Origin: DASRIA01 sp963724065
GTDB taxonomy: Bacteria; Actinomycetota; Thermoleophilia; Solirubrobacterales; JBBDJG01
Assembly: GCA_963724065.1 (NCBI GenBank)
Contig: CAVRTB010000002.1
Location: forward strand, 248,001 to 312,000
DNA: 64,000 nt
Direction of reading: 5' to 3'
Part shown: one piece after another, positions 42,984 through 50,837 of the stretch
How positions within the stretch are numbered: the first letter of the stretch is position 1
Layout of the letters: each line of letters begins with the position of its first letter
Notes under the pieces: generated by a model
What the model was told of the DNA's origin: nothing
Seen by the model: only the letters and a program-made list of their open reading frames with translations
Databases searched by the model: none
Translations under genes and position numbers: made by a program

Positions 42984-44117
42984 GTGCGCCTGATCCACCT
43001 CGCCGGCTATGGCGGCCCCTACCCGGGATCCTTCATCCCGATGCTGCGCGCGGTCATGGGAGCGGCGCAGCGCCGCGGCTGGAGCCGCGAAGCGGTCTTC
43101 ACGCCGGTCTCCCGCGATCGCATCTGGCTCGGGGAGCTCGACGAGGACGCGATCCCCTACCGCTTCTCGCCGGAGGGAGCGTCGCGGCGCGACCTGACCG
43201 CATGGGTCGCCGGAATGCTCGCCGAGGACGACGGCCCGGCGCTGCTGCACACGCACTTCACGGCATTCGACGTGGCTGCCGCGGTTGCCGGTTCGAGGCG
43301 CGACCGCACGGGCGTGATCTGGCACATCCACACGCCGCACCTCGATGGCGCCGCCGCGTTCGCGCGGAACTACCTCAAGTACGCGGCGTTCGGCCGCCGT
43401 GCCGACCAGATGCTCTGCGTCAGCACCGAGCTGGTGGAGACGATCACGCGCCGCGGGGCGCCGCGCGCCAAGGCCGAGTTCCTCCACAACGCCGTCGACG
43501 TCGATCGCTTCCCCCTCCTCACGAGCGAGCAGCGCCGCGCCGCCCGTGACGAGCTCGGCCTGCCCGCGGGCCGGCCGCTGCTCGTGCACTTCGGCTGGGA
43601 CTGGATGCGCAAGGGCGGCGACCTCTTCATCGAGACGGTGCGCGCGTTGCACGCGGCCGGCGCGGACGTGACCGCGGCGACCGTCGGCGGCGGCGACGCG
43701 GCCCGCGAGCCGGCGGCGCGGAGCGGGCTGGGCGATCGGCTGATCGTGCTCGAGCCGACCGACCGCGTGCAGCAGATGTATGCGGCGGCGGACATCTTCG
43801 TGGCCCCGAGCCGCGCGGAGGGAACGCCCTACTCGGTCCTCGAGGCGCTCTCGAGCGGCACGGCCGCCGTCGTGAGCGACATCCCCGGTCACCAGCTCGT
43901 CGGGGAGCACGTCCCCGCGTGCGTCGTCACGCCGCTCGACCCCGCGGCGATCGCGGAGGCGATCACGTCCCTGTTGGCGCGCGACCCCGGCCAGGCCGAC
44001 CGCAACTCACGGGCCGGGCACGCATGGCTGCGCGAGCACCTGGGGCTCGCCCCGTGGGCGGAGGACATGGTCGACCGCTACGAGCGCTTGATCGGCCCGG
44101 CGGCGAACGTTTCCTAG
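42984..44117 (+). CDS. GT4 family glycosyltransferase
   Basis: About 377 residues from GTG 42984. The N-terminal domain has RLIHLAGYGGPYPGSFIPML and LLHTHFTAFDVAAAVAGSRR. The C-terminal domain has FGWDWMRKGGDLFIETV (the G-x-x-x-x-K-G donor-site start) and PSRAEGTPYSVLEALSSGTAAVVSDIPG, the E-x7-E retaining-GT4 motif. It should add a sugar from a nucleotide donor to a lipid-linked chain; the sugar is unknown. GTG is preceded by TACGGT at exactly 6 nt and no ribosome site, so a separate leaderless transcript within the flippase operon is possible. It ends before the 527-bp palindromic intergenic region. Confidence 0.86.
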   Translation: MRLIHLAGYGGPYPGSFIPMLRAVMGAAQRRGWSREAVFTPVSRDRIWLGELDEDAIPYRFSPEGASRRDLTAWVAGMLAEDDGPALLHTHFTAFDVAAAVAGSRRDRTGVIWHIHTPHLDGAAAFARNYLKYAAFGRRADQMLCVSTELVETITRRGAPRAKAEFLHNAVDVDRFPLLTSEQRRAARDELGLPAGRPLLVHFGWDWMRKGGDLFIETVRALHAAGADVTAATVGGGDAAREPAARSGLGDRLIVLEPTDRVQQMYAAADIFVAPSRAEGTPYSVLEALSSGTAAVVSDIPGHQLVGEHVPACVVTPLDPAAIAEAITSLLARDPGQADRNSRAGHAWLREHLGLAPWAEDMVDRYERLIGPAANVS

Positions 44118-44177
44118 TCGAACCCGGACCTTGGTAATTTGCACCCGACAGGTGGGTGCCGATCGTCGAAGTTCGTC

Positions 44178-44665
44178 ATCCGACGCGCTGGCCGTAGCTC
44201 CCAACCACGTTGTTCAGGCCGCGGAATGCGCCTCGCGGGCGCAAGCTCGGGCGTGGAAAACCGGGTGGGTAAGGGAAGAGGGATCGTCGGCGTCTGCGAC
44301 CGCGCTGGGCGGCGGAGTGTCACGAGACTTCAAAGAAAGGTCGCGGTCACGGGCGAAAGCCCTCCGGGTCGCGCATCGGCCGCCGAACTTTCCCTCCCGC
44401 CATGCGTGAAAGCGGACGCCAGGAGGGAAAGTTCGTCGACCGGCGCCTGCCGGATCGACGCACCTCATGCGAATCACGCGCAGACGGCTCTTTCACGAGC
44501 GACGCGTGCGCTTTGCGTCGCAAACGACGCGTCGCGCGAGTCCTTGCTCGTCCCGGGTCCTGCCCTGCCTTACCCACCCCGGTTTTCGAACCCGCCGACC
44601 AGCGCCAGGCCCGCAACCGGGAACAACGTGCGTGGGAACTGCAGCTAGCCGCCGAGGAAGTCAGC
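44178..44665. repeat. Long imperfect palindromic intergenic element
   Basis: The 527-bp gap 44118-44644 between converging glycosyltransferase genes has no convincing gene. It is built as nested inverted repeats. The outer arms pair around 44197-44273 and 44569-44643, with blocks GAAAACCGGGTGGGTAAG (44256-44273) against CTTACCCACCCCGGTTTTC, and CACGTTGTTC (44206-44215) against GAACAACGTG (44621-44630). A perfect inner 13-bp repeat, GAACTTTCCCTCC (44385-44397) and GGAGGGAAAGTTC (44422-44434), encloses a 24-nt loop. The right arm appears to continue past the stop codon of the next gene. It could be a dispersed palindromic repeat, a MITE-like element, a folded RNA or an inverted duplication. Confidence 0.5.
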
Positions 44666-45790
44666 GACGCGCCGGCTCTCGGCCTCGAGCGTGTGTGCGC
44701 GGACGCGCTCGACTCCGGAACGGATCAGGTCGCCGCGCAGGGCGGGATCGCCGGCCAGCCGCAGAAGCTCCGCGGCGGGCGCGTCGGCGTCGCCCGGCTC
44801 GACCAGGAGCGCCGAGTCGCCGACCGCCGCGGGCACACCGCCGACCGCGGTCGCAACGACCGGCAGGCCGGCCGCGAAGGCCTCGAAGAGCGTCCCCGGG
44901 AGCCCCTCGGTCCACGAGACGTGCAGGAAGGCGTGGCTCGAGCGATAGACGTCGAGCAGGCCCTCCGTGATCGGCACGTAGCCGAGCATGTCCGCGGCAT
45001 CGGAGACCCCGAGCTCCTCGAGGCGCTGCGTCAGCTCGCCGTCCATCGGCCCCTCGCCGCACACGAGCAGCCGGAATCGCTGGTCGCGATCCCGCAGGCG
45101 CGCGAGCACGTCGGCAAGTAGCAGCGGGTTCTTCTCCGTCTCGAGGCGGCCGACGGTCAGCACGCGCAACTCCCCGCCGTTCCAGACGCGCTCAGCGGCC
45201 TCCTGCGGGTCGACGATCTGGTCCTCGCCCACGAGCGACACCGACAGCGTCAGCAGCTCGCGCGCGCCGCTGTAGTTGGCGGCGAGCTGCGGCCCCACGA
45301 CGACGACCGGGAAGCGACGCGACATCAGCCGGAAGGTGCGCTCCAGGACGTGGGCGGCCACCATCATCCAGCGCTTGCCGGGGTGGCGGCTTGCCACGTA
45401 GACGGGCATGTCCTGGCGCACGCCCAGCACGACCCGCTTGCCGCGCAGCGCGCCAAGCAGCGCGAACGCGACCGCGAGCGGGTGCGGGCCCAGCAGCCAG
45501 ACGGTGTCGAGGCGATCGAGCGTGCGCCAGTAGCGGCGCAGCGACCGCGCCATCGCGCGCAGCGCGCCACCCGCGTCGGCCTGACTCGTGTAGAAGGGCA
45601 GCGGCACGAAGTCGATCGCGTCCGGAACCCGGTAGTGGGAGCGGCCCGGCTGCGGGTTCACGCGCCCGAAGAGCACGAGCTGGTCGACCATCCCGGCGAG
45701 GCTCGTGATGAACGTGAAGAACGCGCGCTCGGCGTAGTACACGTTGCCGTCGCGCCAGTAGTGGTAGTCCGTGTAGACGCCGACGCGCAT
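44645..45790 (-). CDS. GT4 family glycosyltransferase
   Basis: A 381-residue GT-B enzyme. It starts MRVGVYTDYHYWRDGNVYY; the acceptor domain has DTVWLLGPHPLAVAFALLGALRG. The donor domain has LTVGRLETEKNPLLLADVL (G-R-L-x-x-E-K, the GT4 donor loop), LLVCGEGPMDGEL, and HVSWTEGLPGTLFEAFAAGLPVVATAVGG with the E-x7-E motif. It is the last gene of the minus-strand polysaccharide operon that begins at 52484; its ATG lies 1 bp after the stop of the preceding GT2 gene. The 3' end abuts the long palindromic element, whose right arm reaches into its last codons. Confidence 0.87.
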   Translation of the reverse strand: MRVGVYTDYHYWRDGNVYYAERAFFTFITSLAGMVDQLVLFGRVNPQPGRSHYRVPDAIDFVPLPFYTSQADAGGALRAMARSLRRYWRTLDRLDTVWLLGPHPLAVAFALLGALRGKRVVLGVRQDMPVYVASRHPGKRWMMVAAHVLERTFRLMSRRFPVVVVGPQLAANYSGARELLTLSVSLVGEDQIVDPQEAAERVWNGGELRVLTVGRLETEKNPLLLADVLARLRDRDQRFRLLVCGEGPMDGELTQRLEELGVSDAADMLGYVPITEGLLDVYRSSHAFLHVSWTEGLPGTLFEAFAAGLPVVATAVGGVPAAVGDSALLVEPGDADAPAAELLRLAGDPALRGDLIRSGVERVRAHTLEAESRRVADFLGG

Positions 45791-45791
45791 C

Positions 45792-46832
45792 TCAGGCGCG
45801 CCTCAAGCCGATGATCCGCGCGAGCGCCGCCCACGGTGGGCCGAACGCCGCGCAGCCGCGCAGGAAGCCCGCGCCCCAGGACAGGTGCATCGCAGCGAAC
45901 ACTACCGCGAGCCCTCCGCCCTCCCGCAGACCTTGCGCGCGCGCCGTCGGCGCGCTCGCCGCGATCACGCCGGCCGCCCAGGCGCCCACCGCCGCGCGGC
46001 AGGCGAGCCGCAGGGGTCGCGGCGCGAGCAAGGCGCCGGCCAGCGCGATCACGAGGCCGGGAGGGAACACCGCCGAGCGCCGCATGCTCGCCGGGTGGTA
46101 GCGGCTCGTCTTGGCACGGTAGAAGCCGTAGCGCCAATACTGGCGCCAGAGCGACTCGATCGAGTCGCGCGGCGTGTAGAGCGCGCCGAGCTCGGGAACG
46201 CAGACGATCCTGCTGCCCTGCTCGAAGAACCGTGCCGCAAGCTCGGAGTCCTGGTTGACGGGCCAGCCGTCGTCCCAGCCGCCGTACTCGTCGAGCGTCG
46301 CGCGCTTCCAGACGCCTGTGAACACGCCCGTGTCGATGTCCTTCTCCTCGTCGGCCTCCCACTTGCCCGAGCCGCCCGCCCCGAACCAGGAGCGCAGGGC
46401 GATCGCCACGCGACGCGACCACTTGCCCTTCCCGTGCGGGATCTGTGGGCCCGTGACCCACTCCACGTCGCCGCGCGCGAGGCGCTCGACGCCCTTCGCC
46501 ACGTACTCCGCGGGGTAGTGGGTGTGCGCGTCCATGCGCACCACGTAGTCGCCGCGCGCGTTCTCGAGCCCGATGTTGAGCCCGAAGGTCGTGCGGCGCT
46601 GGGGGTTGTCCAGGACCCGGATGCGGTGATCGGACGCGGCCATCTCCTCGAGGATCTCCTTGGTGCGGTCCTCCGAGCTCCCGTCCATGAAGAGGAACTC
46701 GATCTCCCCGTCGTAGCTCTGGGAGAGCATCGCCTCGACGCTCGCGCGAATCTCCCGCTCCTCGTTGAGGACCGGGATCAGGACGCTGACGTCCACCTTC
46801 AGTCCGACGGATTGGTCGGGAGTGAGGGTCAC
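45792..46832 (-). CDS. GT2 family glycosyltransferase, membrane-anchored
   Basis: About 346 residues from GTG 46832. GT-A motifs are VSVLIPVLNEEREIRASVEAM, FLFMDGSSEDRTKEIL (the D-G-S-S-E-D metal/nucleotide site), GLNIGLENARGDYVVRMDAHTHYP (D-A-H instead of D-x-D), VTGPQIPHG and the later W-x-x-N-x-D-x-E segment (DDGWPVNQDSELAARF). C-terminal hydrophobic helices (about 245-330) anchor it in the membrane. The family makes cell-surface glycans such as succinoglycan. GTG is preceded by GATAAT at exactly 6 nt, although the gene sits 17 bp inside an operon, so an internal leaderless promoter is possible. Confidence 0.86.
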   Translation of the reverse strand: MTLTPDQSVGLKVDVSVLIPVLNEEREIRASVEAMLSQSYDGEIEFLFMDGSSEDRTKEILEEMAASDHRIRVLDNPQRRTTFGLNIGLENARGDYVVRMDAHTHYPAEYVAKGVERLARGDVEWVTGPQIPHGKGKWSRRVAIALRSWFGAGGSGKWEADEEKDIDTGVFTGVWKRATLDEYGGWDDGWPVNQDSELAARFFEQGSRIVCVPELGALYTPRDSIESLWRQYWRYGFYRAKTSRYHPASMRRSAVFPPGLVIALAGALLAPRPLRLACRAAVGAWAAGVIAASAPTARAQGLREGGGLAVVFAAMHLSWGAGFLRGCAAFGPPWAALARIIGLRRA

Positions 46833-46849
46833 GGGTGGATTATCGGCTC

Positions 46850-48292
46850 CTACCCCGTCGAACCGAAGGGATTGAAAGGCCGGTCCCGCACCCGCTTCAG
46901 CGAGAAGCGCACCGATGCCTCCCTCGTCGAGAGCAGGCGGGCCCGCAGGAAGCCTCTGCGCGGTCCCCTCAGGCGCGCCCGGAATATCCCCGTCGAGTCG
47001 CTTCGCAGCACCTTCACGCGCCTCCATTTGCCGCGCCGGGGGCGCTCGATCGCGACCTTCGCCCGCGTGGCGCCGCCCGGCGCCCGGCCCCAGACCTGCA
47101 CGCGCTTGCGCGCGCGGAACGCCACGAACGGGAAGCGGAACGCCTGGCGGGAGCGCGTCTTGGGCTTGTCGCAGGCGATGCCGGCCTCGCAGCGAAACCA
47201 CAGGCCCGACTGCACGGCCCCGGTCGCCGCGCCGTCGCGCAGCCGGTACCAGACGAACAGGGACACGCCCGCGTTCCACGAGCGGTAAAGCGCCTCGGAG
47301 ACCCAGCGCGCGTGCAGCGCGGCCGGGACGCCCTGCGGGTCGGCCGGCGCGCTGTCCCAGCCGAACTCCGTAACCCAGAATCGCACGGGGCCCGTGGAAG
47401 TGATCCGGCCCCTGCGGACGCCCACCTTCAGCAGGCGCCGCAGGCGCTCCATGTCGCCCAGGGAGATGCTGTCGGCGTGCCCGGCCCGGTGCGTCGGTCC
47501 GCCCGATGTGTACGGATGATGGCTGAGCGCGTCGAACTGGACGGGCGGGCCGCAGCCCGGTATCACCGCGAGCTTGCCCGACAGGCAGAGGACCTCACGC
47601 ATGAAGCGGTACGGCCCGATCGTGAACCCGCTTGCGCGGTCGATCGTGAACGGGAAGGTCGCGCCCGCCGCGACGATGTTGTCCCGGTGCACCCGGTGCA
47701 CGCCGGCGGCGAACTGGTTGACCAGCTCGCGGTAGAGCGCGGGCGACGTGTTGCGCCCGTCCGGACCGCGTTGCGGGTGCAGGAAGAAGTTGGCGTTGGG
47801 CTCGTTCCAGGCCTCGAACATCCGTACCCGCGGCAGGCCCGCGATCGCGCCGCTGTAGCGTCGCGCGACGGCCTCCCCGAAGAGGCCGAACTGCACGGGG
47901 TCGGGGTTGCGGGTCCCCGCTGATCCGGTCTGGTCGCGCTCAGCGTAGGCGGCGGCCTGCTCGACGGTGATCAGCGGCTGCAGGCCCGTGGCAACGGCCG
48001 CGCGCACGTAGGAGTCGTAGGGCTCCCAGTCGTAGCTCGGCTCGACGGGGCTCGCCGGGTTGAAGCCGGCCGGCGGGGTCGTCGGCGCCACGGCCCGCCA
48101 CGACACGTTGATCTTCACGACGCCGGCGCCCGACGACTTGACCCGGTCGAAGTGCGTCTGCGTGAAGTCGAAGTCCTGGATCCCGAGCGCGAGGGGGCGC
48201 GCGGCGGCCGCCGCCGGCGCCGGTACGACGAGCATCGCCGCGACGGCAAGCAGCGGGGCGATCCGCCGGAGCTTCGGTTTTCCGTACCTCAA
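46850..48292 (-). CDS. Secreted glycoside hydrolase of the clan-A (GH5/GH39-like) type
   Basis: The 480-residue protein has a signal peptide (LLAVAAMLVVPAPAAAAA). It then forms a TIM-barrel-like catalytic domain (LGIQDFDFTQTHFDRVKSSGAGVVKINVSWRAVAP). The acid/base Glu is seen in RMFEAWNEPNANFF (N-E-P motif) and the nucleophile Glu in RFWVTEFGWDSAP, the order and spacing of clan GH-A. A basic beta-sandwich tail (about 385-480) completes it. An exported hydrolase inside a polymerase operon usually trims or releases the polymer during assembly. TTG 48292 lies 7 bp after the stop of the Wzy-TPR gene, so it is co-transcribed. Confidence 0.83.
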   Translation of the reverse strand: MRYGKPKLRRIAPLLAVAAMLVVPAPAAAAARPLALGIQDFDFTQTHFDRVKSSGAGVVKINVSWRAVAPTTPPAGFNPASPVEPSYDWEPYDSYVRAAVATGLQPLITVEQAAAYAERDQTGSAGTRNPDPVQFGLFGEAVARRYSGAIAGLPRVRMFEAWNEPNANFFLHPQRGPDGRNTSPALYRELVNQFAAGVHRVHRDNIVAAGATFPFTIDRASGFTIGPYRFMREVLCLSGKLAVIPGCGPPVQFDALSHHPYTSGGPTHRAGHADSISLGDMERLRRLLKVGVRRGRITSTGPVRFWVTEFGWDSAPADPQGVPAALHARWVSEALYRSWNAGVSLFVWYRLRDGAATGAVQSGLWFRCEAGIACDKPKTRSRQAFRFPFVAFRARKRVQVWGRAPGGATRAKVAIERPRRGKWRRVKVLRSDSTGIFRARLRGPRRGFLRARLLSTREASVRFSLKRVRDRPFNPFGSTG

Positions 48293-48299
48293 ATCAGGC

Positions 48300-50234
48300 T
48301 TACCGCGCGGAGCGTTCGCGGGCCCTTGCCCGGAGGTCCGCGAACAACTCGGACTTGCTGTTGAGCGCCTGCGCCCGCCGGAGGCTGCGGCGCCCTGCCT
48401 TTATGAAACCAGCCTTGGTCTGGATGCGCGCCGCTACGAGCCAGATGCTCCAGTCGCTGCGATCGCGCTCGAGCGCGTCCTCGACATAGGTCTTCGCCTG
48501 GCCGAGATCTCCGGCCTGCTCCTGGACGAGCGCAAGCTGAAGGTAGGGCGAGGCCGCCCAGGGCTGGAGCGAGCGGGCGCCGTCGGCCGCCTCGACGGCC
48601 TCCGCGGCATCGCCTCGCCCGGCGGCTGCCTGGCTTTGCTCGAGGCGCTCCTGGGCGAGCATCGGCACCGCCGCACACATGATCGCGGCAAGCGAGACCG
48701 CCACGGCGGCGGTTCGCAGGGCGCGCGCGCGCAGGTCCCGCGGGTTGCGGGCGCGCTCAGGACGATCGGCCTGCCCGGCGGCCTCGGCGGGCAGCGTCGC
48801 GTGGCCGACCAGCATCCCGAGCGCGACGACGGCCACGAGGCCGACGATCGTCAGCTCCCACATCCAGTCGATCGCCGCGGCGAGCGCAAATGCCGCGAGC
48901 ACCCCGACGAGCGCGGCGATCAGCGGGCGATCCGCCGCCGCGTGGCGCAAGCGCGCGAAAGCCGCGACGAGACCCGTGCCGAACGCCAGCACGATCAGCA
49001 GGAACCCGACCACGCCAAGCTCGGCGAGCATCTCGAGCCACAGCGAGTGCGCGTCGCGCACGAACAGCGGGAACTCGGCGTGCTCCAGCCACCAGGATTG
49101 GTACGAGCCGGCGCCCCGACCGAGGGCCGGCTTCGTGTCCCACTCGTCGAGCGCCGAAGCCCACAGCTGCCAGCGCCCGGTGCTGGTCGAGCTGAGCAGG
49201 TGGGACCGTGTGAAGTCGCCTTCCGCGTACTTCGTCTCTCCCGGGGGCCGCTTGAAGTCGTCGAACTTCGCGCCCGGGTCGAGCGCCGCGAAACCTGCGA
49301 CCGCGACGAGCACGACCGCGCCGGCGATCGCGAACTGCCCGCCGCGCGGCACGCGCGGCTCCCAGTCGGCGAACCGGCTCCACGCCCAGTAGACGGCCAC
49401 GCATCCGAGCGCGATCAGCGTGAGCGCCAGGGCAGCGCTCTCCCCTTGGCCCGCGACGGAAGGCGCCGACAGCGGCCCGTTGACGAGATCGTCGCGGGCG
49501 AGCAGCACCTCGACCGCCCCGATCGCCCCGGCCGCGCCCACGGCGGTTGCCACGAGCGCGCTCAAGCGGTGCGTCGTGAGCGCGAGGAAGACCAGCACCC
49601 CGAAGGCGGCGGCGGCCGCCCCGCCCCGCGAGGAGGTCAGGTAGATCGTCGCCGCGATCGCCGGCACGGGCGCGAGCGCGAGCGCCCGCAGGATCGCCGG
49701 CCGTCGCGCGACCGCGGCGCGCAGCAGGAGCGGCAACGCGAGCCCGGCGAGGATCGCGAGGCCGTTCCAGTAGTTCACCGGGTAGTGCAGCCGGGTGCTG
49801 ACCGGGAAGAAGGATGGCGGTCCCCCCGGCCCGACCTCCCCCCACCAGAAGCGACTCGCGAGCGAGACCAGCACGACGCCGACGATGCCCAGCGCGAGCC
49901 CGTCGCTCACTGCGGCCGCGTGCCGTGCCCGCACGGCGAGCGCCACGAGCGCCACCACGCCGGCGTACATCAGCACGCGCGTGAACTCGAGGTACGCCCT
50001 CTCGCCGGACACGGCCCACCCGGTCGAGAGCAGCGAGAGCAGGGCGAGTGCGGCGAGTGCGCCTGTCGCGGCGATCGCGGCGCGCGGCACGCGCGTTCCG
50101 GGCCACGCCTTGAGCGCGATCCCGATCGCGAGCGCCCACCAGGCCGCGATCGCAACCGCCGAGCGGTCAGTGAGCTGGTAGCTGCCGTCGTTGAAGCCCA
50201 GCAGGAAGGTGGCCGCCCCGACGAGCAGCGTCAC
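48300..50234 (-). CDS. Wzy/WaaL-type polymerase with C-terminal TPR repeats
   Basis: A 644-residue membrane protein. About 12 hydrophobic helices cover 1-470, with the family's outer loop including GAGSYQSWWLEHAEFPLFVRDAHSLWLEMLAELGVVGF, which contains the H-S-x-W-L-E-x-x-A-E-x-G Wzy_C motif. After the last helix (about 500-520) the C-terminal 110 residues are TPR-like (AAEAVEAADGARSLQPWAASP, LGQAKTYVEDALERDRSDWSIW), probably a protein-docking part on the outer face. GTG 50234 is the only canonical start after the upstream stop, but in-frame sequence before it has no stop, so the true start could be a rare codon upstream. It is the second polymerase of the window. Confidence 0.83.
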   Translation of the reverse strand: MTLLVGAATFLLGFNDGSYQLTDRSAVAIAAWWALAIGIALKAWPGTRVPRAAIAATGALAALALLSLLSTGWAVSGERAYLEFTRVLMYAGVVALVALAVRARHAAAVSDGLALGIVGVVLVSLASRFWWGEVGPGGPPSFFPVSTRLHYPVNYWNGLAILAGLALPLLLRAAVARRPAILRALALAPVPAIAATIYLTSSRGGAAAAAFGVLVFLALTTHRLSALVATAVGAAGAIGAVEVLLARDDLVNGPLSAPSVAGQGESAALALTLIALGCVAVYWAWSRFADWEPRVPRGGQFAIAGAVVLVAVAGFAALDPGAKFDDFKRPPGETKYAEGDFTRSHLLSSTSTGRWQLWASALDEWDTKPALGRGAGSYQSWWLEHAEFPLFVRDAHSLWLEMLAELGVVGFLLIVLAFGTGLVAAFARLRHAAADRPLIAALVGVLAAFALAAAIDWMWELTIVGLVAVVALGMLVGHATLPAEAAGQADRPERARNPRDLRARALRTAAVAVSLAAIMCAAVPMLAQERLEQSQAAAGRGDAAEAVEAADGARSLQPWAASPYLQLALVQEQAGDLGQAKTYVEDALERDRSDWSIWLVAARIQTKAGFIKAGRRSLRRAQALNSKSELFADLRARARERSAR

Positions 50235-50328
50235 CGCCAGGGCCGCCGCGCCGTTCAGGCCACGCGGCGCCGCGGACTGAGGCGCGGCCCGCTCCGGGCG
50301 CGCAAGATCCTCGGGCGGCTCGTGCCCC

Positions 50329-50805
50329 TTATCGGCTGGACTGGCTGTTCTTGTGGCGCTGATAGGCGACCGCTCCGACCATCAGGCCCGTGATCGCGAG
50401 CAGCGCGAGCAGGAGCCAGAGCAAGTCTCCCCCACTGTCGCGCACGGCTCTGACGGAAGCCGTCGGCACGCCTGTCGAGCTGGAGGAGCCGCCCTTCGCG
50501 TTCTTATCGGCGGCGCCACCCGTTCCCTGAGGCGCCCCGAACTCGCCCGAGGTCGCGAGCTCCTCGAGCGACGCGGCGTCGGTGCCGGCCTGCGCGTAGA
50601 GCTTGTCCCGCAGGCGAGCCGGCAGGCCGCTGCGCCCGCGGCCGGGCTCCTTCGTCGCGCTCGGACCGCGGCTGGTCGGAAGAGTCTCGACGTACTGGTC
50701 GGCGGCCGAGTAGTCGCCCGGAGACTTCGCGAGCGCCGAGGGCGCGGTCGACAGCATGCACGCCAGCAAGGCGACGGCCGCCGCGGCCGCGGCAAGAGCC
50801 GGCAC
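50329..50805 (-). CDS. Small secreted protein with C-terminal membrane anchor
   Basis: About 158 residues from GTG 50805. It has a signal-like hydrophobic start (ALAAAAAAVALLACMLSTAPSALA). A polar middle follows, with LRDKLYAQAGTDAASLEELATSGEFGAPQG and a Gly/Ser-rich linker, then one membrane helix (LLWLLLALLAITGLMVGAVAY, about 132-152) and a short basic end. The start is uncertain: the frame is open upstream through the end of the preceding gene, and a CTG at 50841 overlaps its stop as CTGA, similar to other overlaps here. It lies between the sugar transferase and the Wzy-TPR gene in the operon. I do not recognise the family. Confidence 0.6.
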   Translation of the reverse strand: MPALAAAAAAVALLACMLSTAPSALAKSPGDYSAADQYVETLPTSRGPSATKEPGRGRSGLPARLRDKLYAQAGTDAASLEELATSGEFGAPQGTGGAADKNAKGGSSSSTGVPTASVRAVRDSGGDLLWLLLALLAITGLMVGAVAYQRHKNSQSSR

Positions 50806-50837
50806 ACGGCCGGCCGCGATACGCGGGTGTGCGCTCG

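Noticed and set aside
44139..44648. 169-codon plus-strand frame in the palindromic region
   Set aside because: Its sequence follows the inverted-repeat structure, has no motif and no ribosome site; overlapping frames on both strands are equally open.
48060..50393. Long plus-strand open frame (777 codons)
   Set aside because: It is antisense to the Wzy-TPR and glycosidase genes, with Arg-rich low-complexity content and no recognisable motif.
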